Shown: positions 48,990 through 60,609 of the stretch, in pieces
How positions within the stretch are numbered: position 1 is the first letter of the stretch
Layout of the letters: the number at the start of each line of letters is the position of its first letter
NCBI RefSeq assembly: GCF_000346465.2
Contig: NC_034014.1
Coordinates: 13,947,782 to 14,011,781, forward strand
Length of the DNA stretch: 64,000 nt
Origin: Prunus persica
Lineage: Eukaryota; Streptophyta; Magnoliopsida; Rosales; Rosaceae
Direction: 5' to 3'
The notes under the pieces: generated by a model
Seen by the model: the letters and a program-made list of their open reading frames with translations, nothing else
Database searches by the model: none
What the model was told of the DNA's origin: nothing
Made by a program: the position numbers and the translations under genes

Positions 48990-49800
48990 CATCTCCCTTA
49001 GGATGCTTGAATGTCTCTACCCATCACTTACCTTAAAGGGCACTCTTCTGCTTTTCCATTAGGATGCTGCTTATGGGCGACGGCCTTCTTGGCCTACGTC
49101 TCCCTTAGGACGCTTCATAGTTGTCGCCCTGCATCTCCCTTAGCACGCTGCTCATGGACAATGGTCAGGTTGACATGCATCTCCCTTAGGACGCTTCACA
49201 GATGTCACCATGTGTCTCTCTTAGAATGCTATTTATGGGCAACGGCCTGCTTGGCCTGCGTCTCTTTTAGAACACTGCTTATGGGCGACGGTCTACTTGA
49301 CCTGTGTCTCCATTAGGACATTACTTATGGGCGACAGTCTGCTTGGCCAACTTCTCCCTTAGGACTCTTCATAGTTGTCGCCCTACATCTTCTTTAGGAC
49401 GCTGCTTATAAGCGACAATATGTTTGACCTGTGTCTCCCTTAGGATGCTTTCTGGGTGTTACCCTGCTTCTCCCTTAGGATGCTCCTTATGGGCGACAGC
49501 CTGCTTAGCATGCGTCTCCCTTAGAACGCTTCATAGTTGTACCCCTCCGTCCCCCTTAGGAGGATGCTTCTGGGCAACAATTGGCTAGGCTTGCGTCTCC
49601 CTTAGGACATTCCTTATGGGCGGCGGTTTTCATAAGCTGCGTCTCCCTTAGGATGTTGCTTACGGGCAACGGTCTGCTTGGCCCGCTTCTCCCTTAGGAC
49701 GCTTCATAGTTGTCGCCCTACATCTCTCTTAGGACGTTGCTTATAGGCGACGACCAGCTTGGCCTGCGTCTCCTTTAGGACATTTCATGGATAACTGCAC
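48990..49800. repeat. Tandem-repeat array between converging genes, copy C
   Basis: Two alternating subunits: about 35 bases (CTCCCTTAGGACGCTTCATA, then GTTGTCGCCCTGCAT) and about 46 bases (CTCCCTTAGGACGCTGCTTA, then TGGGCGACGGCCTGCTTGGCCTGCGT), forming an 80-base composite repeated about nine times. The array occupies the interval between the antisense gene tail and the integrase tail, as in copy A. Short spurious open frames in it are Arg/Leu/Cys-rich. Confidence 0.85.
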
Positions 49801-49989
49801 ATTTCTTTTGAATGAAAAACTGGACTTGTATTGATGCTTATATGATTACGTCTCTTTATTTGAAATGAAAATAACTTGATAAATAGCCTGAACTCATCAG
49901 TAGTTGTTTTTCTTCTTCAAATTTGGGCAGGGTTCTGTCGCCCTGCTAAGGACTGGGCCGATAGGCAGAAGCTTCATGGGTAATATCTC

Positions 49990-50850
49990 TGGAGATGACA
50001 TGCATTCCATTGTCTTAGAATCTCTTTTCCTTCCAGGGTGTCAAGTGTGTAGCTTCCTCTGCCTCCAGTTTGGTTGATCACATATGGACCTTCCCTACTG
50101 GGTTTCATCTTCTTTGATCATTGCCTTTAGGCTGTAATGAAGGCTTTCCTGAGCACAAGGTCTCTTGGTTGGAACCATCTAACTTTGGCTCTTTTGTTGT
50201 AGTAAGATATCAACTGCTGTTGATAAGCTGCACCTCAAACAATGGCCTTTTCTCTTTCTTCGACTAGTAGGTCGAGGTTGACCTTCATCTGCTGGCAATT
50301 TTGATCTAGGTTACCATCCTCAATGCTCATGGATGGAACAATGATATGAGATGAGATAATTGCTTCAGTTCCGTAGGCAAGGGAAAATGAGGTTTTGCCA
50401 GTTGATTTTATTTTGTTGGTGTGATAAGCCCATAAGACTCTAGGCAGTTCATCGACCCATTTTCTTTCTGCACCTTCGAGTTTCTTCTTCCAGATAAATC
50501 GCTCAACGTCAGCTTTTTTAGTAGAGGATAAAGCTTCGGCCTCGATCCATTTAGTAAAGTAGTCTGTGGTGACAATCATCATGTCTTTCTTGGCAGGTGC
50601 TAGTGGCATGGGTCCCACTAAGTCAATGGTCCATTGTATGAATGGCCAGGTATCGGCTTGTATCGCTGGCATTGATCGCATCTTTTGACATAATCTGTGT
50701 AGTCGTGTCTCATGTTAGGCCAGAAGTAGCCTATGTTTAGAGCTTTCTGAGCAAGTGATATGCCCCCAGAATGGTTACCACACTCGCCGTCATGGATTTT
50801 GCTAAGCTCTTCGAGAGTGTGTGGATACTTGATGTAAGTGAGATGAGGGT
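49990..50850 (-). pseudogene. Integrase, copy C
   Basis: On the minus strand come the zinc-finger part, with HSGGISLAQKALNIGYFWP and CDQCQRY (about 50850-50670), and the core IQWTIDLVGPMPLAP, MMIVTTDYFTKWIEAEALSS. A deletion follows: KKADVERFIWKKKLEGAERK joins the N-terminal half of the core directly to its end, removing the second catalytic Asp and the Glu. It continues with RVLWAYHTNKIKSTGKTSFS, IIVPSMSIEDGNLDQNCQQ and a degenerate C-terminus to about 49990. Confidence 0.8.
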
Positions 50851-50879
50851 GGGAATATGACCTTCAAACAAGCTTGTTG

Positions 50880-51480
50880 TCCTTCATGTAGTATCTTGCA
50901 GCATTCTGCTTGACTTTTCTAGCTTCAGACTTCACCTTTGGCAAATTTTTGTTTACCAGCTAGTCGATGATGAGGTCATGCCAACTGAAATCCTCATCGA
51001 TCTGCATTAGGTCTGGTGGCTCTACTTCTTCGATGCTTGGTTAATGTAGGTGATCAACTGGAATTGAACATCTGAACTGAGTAACCAGCATTGATCCCAA
51101 ACTTGCCAGCACATCTGCATGTGTGTTTTCTACCCTGAAAATTTGTTAGAAAGTGAAGGTAGGGAATGCCTTCAAAAGCTCCTGAACTTTGTCGAGATAC
51201 TAGATCATTCTTTGGTGCTTTGCCATGTATTCACCTGAAGCTTGATTTGTGATCAGCTAGGAGTCTGAGTAGATGGCTAGCCTTTTGATTGATAGCTCCT
51301 TTGTCGAGCGCAGGCCAACGAGTAGCACCTTGTACTTTGCTTCGTTGTTTAATGCTAGAAAGCCTAGTGTGATGGCTTGATCCAACAAAATTCCGTTCAA
51401 CGTGATTATAATGACGCCGCTCCAGCTCCCTTGTGATTTGACGCTCCGTCTACTCGCAACTACCACATGTCTTTAGGCTT
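50880..51480 (-). pseudogene. Second (archaeal-type) RNase H, copy C
   Basis: GSWSGVIIITLNGILLDQAI, LGFLALNNEAKYKVLLVGLR and KRLAIYSDS, then after stops GEYMAKHQRM. This is the additional RNase H found after the first one in Tat elements; the usual first catalytic Asp region is altered. A poorly preserved linker leads to integrase. Confidence 0.8.
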
Positions 51481-51589
51481 GTCAACATCGGCGAAGGAGG
51501 TCTCGTCTGCTATTGAACTTTCCTTGGGTATATTGACCATCTTCTCTTCTTTGGCTGATGGAGTGAACTTTGCAACGAATCTGCTAAAG

Positions 51590-52800
51590 CCTGGGCTTTT
51601 ATAGCAGTTTTCGGCCTGTAAAGAAGGTCGTACTGACCTAGTTTGATAGCCCACTTCATGAGTTGTTGAGAAGCGTCGGGACTATGAAAAATCGATCTCA
51701 AAGAAAATTATGTCATGACAATAATTTGGTAAGCTTGGTAGTAGGGTCTTAACTTTCTTGCGGAAACTACAAGTGACAAAATTAGCCTCTCCATTTTCAG
51801 ATAGTGAGTCTCTGCATCGAGGAGGGCTTTTGACGTGCAGAATACCGGATGTTGTGCCCCCAGCTCTTCTTGAATGAGAGGTGAGCTGATTACTGAATTA
51901 GACACTGCCAGGTAAATAAACAACTCTTTTCCTGGTATTGGTTTTAAGAGTAGGGGAGGTAAGTGAGGTAAGTCTTCAAGTTTTGGAAAGCTACTTCGCA
52001 CTTTTCATCCCACTTGTCTCTTTGTCCTTTCATCAAGGCTTTGAAGAATGGTTTGCACTTGTAGGTGGATCTTGAAAGGAATTGGTTGAGAGTTGCTATT
52101 ATGCCCATTAGACTTTGTATCTCCCTTATTGTGGCAGGTGACTTCATGTTAAGGATGAGCTTGATTTGATTTGGATGTGCTTCGATGCCTCTTTGGGTGA
52201 CTAAGTATCCCAAAATCGACCGAATCAGACTTCAAATGTGCACTTGCTCAACTTCCTGTGGTAACTTTCAGAGCAGACTGAATGATTAGACAATATTCTT
52301 GATGTGATCTGCTCGTCGAGGAGCTTTGACTAGCATGTCGTCTACGTAGACCTCCATCGTCTTGCCGATTTTCTCCTTGAAAATCTTGTTCGCAAGCCTT
52401 TGGTATGTTGGTTCAGCATTTTTTAGCCCAAAGGGCATGACTTTGTAGCAGTATGTGCCTCTTTCAGTTATGATAGAAGTCTTTACTTTATCGCCCTTAT
52501 GCATCATGATTTAATTTTAATCGGAGTAAGTGTCCATGAAACTTAGCAGTTGATTGCTGGAAGTTGAATCTATGAGTTGATCAATTCTTGGCAGCAGAAA
52601 GTTGTCTTTTAGGCACGCCTTGTTGAGGTTGGTGTAATAGACGTAAACTCTCCAATTGACTTGGTCTTTCTTTGCCACAAGAACAATGTTGGCCAGCCAC
52701 TCTGCGTAGGAGACTTCTTCAATGAAAATAATATCTACAAGCTTGTCCATCTCGGCTTCGATGAAGGCAACTCACTCGAGAGCGATTACATCACTTATGC
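51590..52800 (-). pseudogene. Reverse transcriptase and first RNase H, copy C
   Basis: RT pieces: MDKLVDIIFIEEVSYAEWLA, NIVLVAKKDQVNWRVYVYY, TNLNKACLKDNFLLPRIDQL, GTYCYKVMPFGLKNAEPTYQ and the intact catalytic VYVDDMLVKAPRRA (about 52320-52360), then GYLVTQRGIEAHPNQI. RNase H pieces: FFKALMKGQRDKWDEKCEVA, ELFIYLAVSNSVISSPLIQE, LRPYYQAYQIIVMT and MKWAIKLGQYDLLYRPKTAI. Frameshifts near 52510, 52260, 51995 and 51705. Confidence 0.85.
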
Positions 52801-53239
52801 GCTATTAGTTTGCTTGCTGGGTTGATGTGAAGACGATGGCGAATGATCTATGGAACAATGCCTGGCATGTCAAATGGCGACCATGCGAACACGTCTTTGT
52901 TGTTCTCGAGGAAGGCTATAAACTCCACCTTCTTTTTTGGGCTTAAACGCGAGCCGATCCGCGCTTTTTTTTCTGCCTTGTTAAGATCAAGGGGTATTAG
53001 TTCGACGTCCTCTTTGGGTTTCCATCCTTCTTTCGGGGGTGACCTCTAGGCAGATTCCTTATCTTGGTCTTGATTCTTTAACTGCTATTGGGGAATGACT
53101 ATTCCCTTTCCCTTCTTATTTGCTCGATTGTCAGGAACGGGATCTGCTTCCTCACCTATTCGTCTACTCCCTTCAGATATGCTTGATTTATATGGACGAA
53201 TTATGCTTGCTTGCTTTTCTTCAGCCCTTGAGCAGAGCA

Positions 53240-53620
53240 CCTACTTGTCATCCCTTTATTGCTGTTGATCTGAACACCGCCCCAGGGATTGGGTAACGAA
53301 TTTTCTGGTGCATGGCGGATGTGATGGCATTGATCTTACCAATCCATGGTCTTCGGCGGATGCAATTGTAGGGAGAGACTCCGTCAATAATCATGAATGT
53401 GTGGGTGCTGATCACTGGTGGGGAGCAGACGTCGAGCTCTATCGTTTCTACAGTGATTGTCGTTGCTCCATTGAAGCCGGTCAGTGACTTGGCTGATCTG
53501 TTAACCTTGGTCTTCATTCCCATCTGTTGGATGTTGGCTGCGCTGCCCTTGTCCACATGAACTTAGTTGATCATGGCTTGCACGATCTAAATGCTTATAA
53601 TGAGGGCGTAGTTATACGGC
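53240..53620 (-). pseudogene. Protease, copy C
   Basis: HVDKGSAANIQQMGMKTKVN, then RSAKSLTGFNGATTITVETI, ELDVCSPPVISTHTFMIID and SPYNCIRRRPWIGKINAITS. The active site reads DKGS; together with DEGS in copy B, this suggests decay or a relaxed site. The downstream end (STxHxxIRYPxPGA) is intact. From 52800 to 53240 lies the protease-to-RT linker with frequent stops. Confidence 0.75.
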
Positions 53621-53639
53621 AAATCAAGCCCACTTAAAT

Positions 53640-55772
53640 CTTTCTTTTGAAAGCCAATCACGTGATCGTCTTCAATTGCTGTGCAGCTGGTCAAGACTTG
53701 GGAGATAACAGTAGCTTGTTTAATTTTCTTCTTTCTTGCAGAGGCCTCTTCGCTGCATCGCGGTCTTTAATATGTTGGATGGCCTGCTTTACTACGAACT
53801 TTGTGCAATGGCCTTCTCTCACCAGTTCTTCAAGGTGCTTTTTCCAGGCAAAGCAATTATTTGTGAAATAAGCGTGTACCCCATGGAAGGCACAATATTT
53901 TCTAGAATCCCTCTTATCCGGGTCTCATTTCAAAGTCGGTGGTTTTTTCACCTAGATTGTGTAGCTTTCCTCGGTCGTGAAGACCTCTGCTAGAGTCTTG
54001 CTGGGAGCAATAGTCAGCCCGTGGTATAAGTTGTGCCCGGTTAGCAAGCCCTTCTTGAAGGCATAGAATGCAATTCGGTCATTGCAACCTACGATGTTTG
54101 CCTTGTTTGCTTTGAATCTCTTGATGTAGTCCCGGAGGGACTCATCATGCTTCTTATGCAGGTTGAAGAGGTGGTCACTGTTCTTTTTTATCCTCCGCTA
54201 AGAAGTGTACTCCTTGGTGAAGATGAATGTTAGCTCCTTGAAGCTGCTGATTAACTTGGATGGCAGGGTATGAAACCAATCCTAGGCTGCCCCTTATAAG
54301 GTCATGACAAACACGTTGCACATCAGTGCGTCTTCGACTTTGTAGAGAATCATAATACTTTTGAAGTGCTTCAGTGGCTCTCGGGATCGGAATCTCATTT
54401 GAAGTGTGTAAAAGAAGGCATTGAGAATCGCTTCAGTGGAGCCGCTTGCTCAATTTCGGTAGTGAATGGTGAAGAGTTCACTTGGTCTACTTCCCTGCGC
54501 AGGCTATCCTCAAAATCTCCTCCGATCTTCAAGTCTTGAACCTAGTCATTAACAACCTTCTCAACATCTTCTGCCCGCATAACCCGCAGTTCACGTCGAT
54601 GTCTTCCACGATTTGGGCGTCGTTGGTTTAACTCCTCGTTGTCTCTTTAGAGTAGATCTCTTCGACCATCCTGCCTGTGCGACATGTTGGTAGACTGATT
54701 GTGAGGCTTCTTGGGACAGAGTAGGTGGGCGTATTTCCTCTCATATTTCATAGGGATGATTGTGAGGCTGATTTCCTTGAGGGCCTAGCCTCAAGTGAAC
54801 GCTTCTTTGCTCGCTAGGTAAGCTTGAACATTGGATTGTGAGTCCAACCTCTCGTGCACGTTGACTCTCGACTTAACCCCGATCGAAGATTCGATCTGCT
54901 TTAAGCGTGGCTCACGAATGCTTGCGACATGCCAATGTGCTGAACACACTCTTGCCATTCTCTTTGTCTGCTTACTCCTGCTTGACCTACATGGGACCTT
55001 TCGAAATGCATACGGGTGCGTTCATCCATCCTTCTTTCTTCGCCTTACAGTCTAAGGCCAAGGTTTCGGACCAAGTCAATCTGGTTGCGTAGTTGTCCAA
55101 CTAAATTATTTTGGTTGTCCACTCTCTGAGCTAGTTGATTGGGGGGAGAAAATTATGTGGAGCCCATTTGCACATGGGTTAGGGTTTCGTTGGAGGTGTA
55201 CATGGGAGCGTACGTTGAGAGAGGAGGCAAAATAGGGAATGGACGCACTTGCTCCAAGATTGGGTCTAAGTCGGCAGCAGTGCTAAGTTGGTCACGGGCA
55301 GTGACGTTAGGATGGAGTGAGTCAAACTGACCGTGAGGCCGAGTTGGTGGCGGTTGCTAGATCTAGCAACACGGTTGTGCTGCTACAAGGCCGTGGCAAC
55401 CACCATACCCTGAGGCTGCAAAGGTGCTCTAGCTGGATGTCCATATGGGTGAGCCGCAGGCTCCACGGTGGGATTTGACGCTGCAGTGAGGTGGTCGGGA
55501 GGTGGCGCGGTGTGGTGAGCCGAGATCGTGCTCTCGGTCACAGGGCAAGACAAGGAGTCACCATGATTGTGGCTCGATCCGTGACAACGGCGGCAGAGCG
55601 TGGGGATGGCTCGACGCCACGCCATCCTGGTAGTTTGGATCTGTCACTGATTTCTTTGTCGTGGCGGTCTTGCTTCTCGTGCTCTTGCTTCCAACCATGG
55701 TCGTTTGGAAGACTTTGGTTGAGTAACGAATAGGAGGAAACAGATTCAATAGTACGTGTTGAGTGTAACTCG
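53640..55772 (-). pseudogene. Gag polyprotein, copy C
   Basis: The start codon at 55698 opens VGSKSTRSKTATTKKSVTD and a Pro/His/Gln-rich leader that hits a stop after about 47 codons. The core domain (about 54460-53990) includes NVFVMTL, DWFHTLPSKLISSFKELTFI, LHKKHDESLRDYIKRFKANK, FKKGLLTGHNLYHGL and TIAPSKTLAEVF. The zinc-knuckle region near 53870-53800 is poorly preserved. This is the only copy here with a recognisable gag start next to the primer-binding site. Confidence 0.75.
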
Positions 55773-55773
55773 T

Positions 55774-55794
55774 GCTCTCAATGAAAGCACCAAA
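55774..55794 (-). other. Primer-binding site, copy C
   Basis: On the minus strand TTTGGTGCTTTCATTGAGAG begins within a few bases of the LTR end CCACA. A plant retrotransposon primer site normally starts TGG, complementary to the CCA end of a tRNA. The tRNA is not assigned. Confidence 0.55.
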
Positions 55795-55798
55795 TTTT

Positions 55799-56200
55799 TG
55801 TGGAAATTTCTCACAAGAGAATATTCGCGTGTAGATTGTTCGCTCTTCGAGCTTCCTTCTCTCTTTTTCTCGGTTCCTGTGAAACAAACATGAGTAAAAG
55901 ACAACACCCGAGGGGTGTTGGCCAAAGGCCCTCCGATGCCTAAGTAAGTTCGATTGGATATTTGAGAAAAGAGTACTAAGTTTTCTCTCACGGGGTACTG
56001 AGTTTTCTCTCACGAGGAGAGACTGGTGTCCGGAACTGTATGGGGGAAAGTGTAGAGAGAGGGGGACGACCAAAGAGAGAAAAAGTGGGGTTCTCGGGTA
56101 AAAAATTAGATTACCTTATGTATTGAATGATGCTATGTATTTATAGGGCTCTAGCCGTCTAGGGTTTTTCAAAGAATATCTTCTTGTTGAAGCTATAATG
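55799..56200 (-). repeat. 5' LTR of copy C (R-U5 part; upstream edge not found)
   Basis: On the minus strand the LTR ends GTGAGAAATTTCCACA at 55799. It contains a TATA box (56145-56138), a CT-rich leader, GGCATCGGAGGGCCTTTGGC, CAACACCCCTCGGGTGTTG (a perfect short hairpin) and CGAATATTCTC. These match the LTR at 39337-39934. The start (TGTGG) could not be located to the right of 56200. Confidence 0.6.
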
Positions 56201-58690
56201 GGCTTGTTAGACTACTGTGAAGTAAATCGAACTCTTTTGCACCCCTGTCTGAGTTTGCGGCACCAGGCCCCAAAACACCCCGAAAGAGTTAAGACCTTAG
56301 GGAGTGCTTTGGTATTCTTCAATGGCTCTTCAGTACATTGAAAGTTTTGATGAGAATGATACATCAGCTACTGTGAAGCTATTGCCTGATGATAGAGGTG
56401 GGGTAGACACTGGAAGGTTTGCTTGAAATATAGTGGAACAGGTGTTCCAGCAGCTGCTACTTGTTTGATTGGGCTTCCGGCAACTTGAAGAATGCTTGGT
56501 CGCGCCTTTGGATTTCTCACCAAAAAAGGTTATGCCCGTGATTTCAATTTGGCTTCAGAAGATAAGTGTTTCAGATTTGGAATTGAGTTTTTGGAGAAAG
56601 AGAGAAAAAGATATGATAGATAGATAGATATATATAATGAGAAGATGGAAGAACCAGAGCTTGAATCTGGTGCTTCCAGCAGTGAGAGAGTATGCTTGCC
56701 CCTCTGCTTGAGTTCAAGAACCAAGCCCCAAGAATGCTTCGAAAAGCTCGTGGAGCCTTGGGAAGCACTTTGGTTCCTCTCATCGATAAGATAGACAATT
56801 GTTGCAAATCAATATTATGGCTTGGCATGAGAAGGTTGTGGAATAGGAGCTGAGCATTCATGAGTTTAGCATTAGAGAGAGAATGCTTGGAGAGGGAATT
56901 TTGAGAGGATTTGTTGAGGGAAGAGAGGAAAAGATGAGGGTGGAAGAAACGGTGGCTTGAGCAAATCTTCCGGCGGCTTGACGAAAGCTTCATCACACTC
57001 TTAAGTGTTTTGCTAGAAGAGAAACGGGGAAGAAATGGAAGAACATAGCTCGAAATTGAAGGGTTTCAGTAGTTTGAGGGGATGCTTACTCTCCTTGGAT
57101 GTGGTTGAGATGATGGGTAGGAGATGCCCCATTTTATAGGCACTGAAAGCTCCTTCTTCCCACGAGAATCCTAGCTGGTTCTTCCTAAATCTACCAAGTC
57201 TCACATCCCTTCTTCTTCTCCTCTTTTAATTCATCCCCATTTAGTGAAATCCTCCCCAGTCCAAACACACAGAGACAAGATTTTTGGGAGCTCTAGAGCC
57301 TTCCCGCAACTGTTCCAGTGGCAATCTCCTATCTTTGGGTACTATCTCTCCTTCTTTCCTCTCTTATTTCATGGCAAGAGCTGGTAGGAGAAAGAAATGG
57401 GTAACGGTGTTGGTCTTAAGGGTGTCTTGCTCCCAATAGTCTGCATCAGTGCTATCGTGGTTTGTCTTTACCCATGTGCTAGAGACTCCCAGCAGCCTGC
57501 ATATGCAAGTATCCTTTGGTTTTTTAGATGGTCTGTCTTAGGTTTGTCTTTGGCCATGTGTTGAATACTTTCCAAAGATATTTTCTAGGTTGTTTGGGCC
57601 ACTCCTAAGGTGATGGGCTAATTTAATAAGATGATGGACCAATTTTCTCTCTTTCATGCTTACCCACATATTTGGGCTCAAGAAATGGACTCGAGTTTTG
57701 GGGCTCCCAAGCAGCCCAAAACTTCAACTTCTTGGCTCATCAATAGGCCTCGTGAATGCTCGTAACCATCCATACCACAACCCGCTCAGCAAGCCCCAAA
57801 CATTTGTGTGGCTTGAGCCCACTTAAGCTTGTAGCATGGTAGGTGTAAAATAAAGGGTTTTCTGCTTAGCATGACATGTCAATTGGCGTGCTCGTGCTCG
57901 AATTTCATCATATTGTAAAGGGCTATGGTCGAATCAAAACGGCGCTTGGCAAGATAATTAGCATGAGTTCATAAAACAAGTGCATTTTATAAGCTTGCTA
58001 CAACTCTTAGCGTGACAAGTTACATATTTGCTTAGCGTGGCACGTAGAGCGTGACTCGTGCGAGCGTGTATGATGAACATTCGCATGCCCAAATTGGATT
58101 TCTTCTCAATAAAGTATCGCATTGGGCCAGGAATATATTTGGGCTTAGCCTTGGATTTTTTGGGCCTCAACACCATTTAGGAAGCGAGACTATCCCTAAT
58201 CACGTTTCTGCGACATTAGGTAACTGTGAGGCAAACAAGAACTACCACATCGCTCTAATCTCCTGAAGTTCTCCTAGGCCAGGGGAAATGAGGGTTTGTT
58301 GTCTGTTATCTCACCAATTTCCTTCCCTGATTGCCTTCCTTGCAATCAATATCACAATTCTTTGTGTCTTTTCTTTCTTTTTGTAACTATCTTTTCTTTA
58401 TAACCTTCATCAGAAGAATAAATCCATGTTTTGAACCTAACACTGGGGGTTATTTTTTTTCACATAGACAAAAGAATTGTGATTTTTGCTCTTGCAGGAT
58501 ATTACTAGATCATTAAGCGTTTCATTATATTTGCTGAGCCAATACGAGCTTGAATGATATTTGAGCAAAGTTTCTTTCACCTAAGGATACAAGCAATACT
58601 AGTGTTATTTCATGCTTGTACTTTTATTAGTATTTTGATATTTATACAACACCTTCATTAAAAAATAACGCTCCATTGGAGATTATGATC
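56201..58690. other. Non-coding interval, probably decayed repeats
   Basis: No gene recognised. Two stretches starting with similar text (near 56230 CACCCCTGTCTGAGTTTGCGG, then CACCAGGCCCCAAAACACCCC; near 56695 GCCCCTCTGCTTGAGTTCAA, then GAACCAAGCCCCAAGAATGC) look like diverged copies of one repeat about 465 bases apart. Open frames on the minus strand (56530-57204) are Ser/Leu-rich and match no family. Part of it may be U3 of the copy C LTR. Confidence 0.4.
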
Positions 58691-59657
58691 AATATTCTCA
58701 CATAATTCATCTTATAAGAGATGTCTGTCTGGAAAGAGACAATGAAAGCCCCTGAAATGACTTGGGTACCCAAAGGCAAAGAAATGGTCATGATTAATGC
58801 ATGCACATAAGAATGGTGGGATCACAAATTGATGAATGATAATTTTTTGTTAGAGTAGCTACTCAAATCATCAATGGGCTGTGTTGATTGGAACCACGTT
58901 CTATTATTAAATGTCAACAAAATCATTGGCCAAAATGAAAATAGGCAATTCCATTACAGATGAGGATGAACGTGAAAGAATAACCCCATAGTACGAACCC
59001 GAAAAGGATGTTAACCCTGAAGGTTATACATGGGTGTTCGGAATAAAGAGGAATATAATCACTTTATATGACACAAATATTTCTAGTAGAAACAAGGAAT
59101 GTTGAGGTTCTCCATATTTACACATGCAATCGTGCCTTCTTATTACACATTTACGGAGACCAACATGCTATCTTTAAGGGTTATTAAATGCATGAGAGCA
59201 TATCACCAGAAGCAATTCCCTAAAGATGTATAAGAGGAATAAATAGCTGAGTATAAGGGCTTGTTTGGGAGTGATTCTAGATAGACTATAATCACTTTTG
59301 GGGAGAAGCATCTCCCATGTACTTTTTCATAGATTAAAATTGCATGAAGCAATTCTTTAAAGGACATCTGCCTGAAGCACAAAATTTGTACTCAATATTA
59401 ATATGTATAAATTGCTTCAGAGAGTACTTTGATTGAATTCAAATTTAAAGATGTTGCAAATTATTCAAATGTTTAAAGTTATGAGAAATATTTAGACTCC
59501 TGAAGAACTTATGGAATAGCATATGCAATTATTCTCAAGACATACAAGGATATGCATGAAATAACATATGCAATATTCTCAAAATATACAAGGATATGTA
59601 TGAATGATTGATTATACCAGATAAATGTTTAACGCTCTTATCATTATAAATATGAGG

Positions 59658-59691
<34 letters not shown>

Positions 59692-60325
59692 CATTTATAT
59701 ATAGCATATGAAAATCAAGCCATTATATGAAGTGGAAGGCTTACGAAAATAGCCTAGATATTTTTTCTGTATTACTTTAACCTCAACAGGGATTAGATGA
59801 ATGAAAACACACATGGATCGTCCAATGACGCTGCAACAACAAGTTTTATGCAAGCATTATCAAAGATCACTCCTTGAAATACAAATGTGATATCAATATC
59901 ATGAGTGACGGGTCATCGAAGTATGAACTTATTCAAGGAAAGTAATTATTCAAGGGGAGCATCCAATAATATTACAAGATTGACTCACAGAAGTAGTGCC
60001 AACTGTGACATTCAGAAAGATGATCAACAGTATGGCTTAAGGATATTTTGCAAGCATCAAGGGGAGCGTGCCATCAACAAAGATCTTCACACACTGTACT
60101 CTTTTTACTTCGTCTAGATTTTGTCCCACTAGGTTTTTTCTGGCAAGGTTTTAAAGAGGCAGTGTTGCACGCGTGACGGTGTTCTATACACATAATTTTA
60201 TGTTACATATGGTTATGTACTCTTTTTTCCTTCGATCACTTTTTATCCCACTGGGTTTTACTAGCAAAGTTTTTAATAAGGCATATTCCATGCATGGTGG
60301 ACATCCCAGGGGGACCCAAGGGGAG
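58691..60325 (+). mobile_element. Ty1/copia 3' internal region (decayed)
   Basis: Only the last 260 bases can be assigned with confidence: GCATCAAGGGGAG, then CACACTGTACTCTTTTTACTTC and TTTTGTCCCACTAGGTTTTT, the usual text between copia RNase H and the 3' LTR. This block occurs twice about 115 bases apart (60094-60170 and 60209-60280). A polypurine tract GACCCAAGGGGAG ends at 60325. Upstream (58691-60050) is AT-rich with scattered stops, and I could not place any pol domain. Confidence 0.55.
59660..59692. repeat. (ATT)n microsatellite
   Basis: About eleven ATT/TTA triplets before ATCATTTATATAT. Confidence 0.95.
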
Positions 60326-60609
60326 TGTTGTAAATCCATGTTTTACATGGATAAGTGGATGTCACCATCATACCTAATAACTAATAAGTGACTCACCCCA
60401 CCATATATCCACCGTACCTATTTCTCCCACTATACCTTTGTGATGTGATTGAAACCTACCACTTATATAGTAAACTATGTATTTTCTATGCCTATGAATA
60501 TGCAACAAAGTTGAATGAAATACAAGACTAGATGAGTAGGAGCTCATGGTTGAGCTCTTGAGAATTGTTTTTCCATTATTTCTTCCAAAATCCTCTTCAT
60601 TTTATAACA
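60326..60609 (+). repeat. Ty1/copia 3' LTR, 284 bases
   Basis: Starts TGTTGTAAATCCATG directly after the polypurine tract and ends CTTCATTTTATAACA. Short length and TGTTG...ACA ends fit a copia LTR. It is followed by ATACAC; the matching 5' duplication cannot be checked because no 5' LTR is seen. Confidence 0.7.

Larger units (their letters stand above)
47440..56200 (-). mobile_element. Tat-like Ty3/gypsy retrotransposon, copy C (minus strand)
   Basis: From right to left: 5' LTR end (55799), primer-binding site, gag, protease, RT, first RNase H, second RNase H, integrase, tandem repeat and the antisense gene, which is truncated at about 47440. The 3' LTR, the antisense promoter and antisense exon 1 are missing. 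The two RNase H domains (about 51710-52000 and 51100-51466) are the hallmark of the Tat lineage. Frameshifts and stops are frequent, but all pol domains can be followed. Confidence 0.8.

Noticed and set aside
48990..49800. Could the regularly repeated words be a CRISPR array?
   Set aside because: Units are adjacent, diverged, without unique spacers, and lie inside a plant retrotransposon present in several copies.
55383..55733. Separate small genes on both strands near the copy C gag start
   Set aside because: They are shadows of the gag leader (start codon 55698, minus strand) next to the primer-binding site.
56530..57204. Ser/Leu-rich minus-strand open frames as a gene
   Set aside because: No recognisable domain; they overlap a region with repeat-like text and have no plausible splice structure.
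59260..59340. GGGCTTGTTTGGGAGTGATTC as a MITE end
   Set aside because: Resembles a MITE terminus, but no inverted partner was found in the following kilobases.
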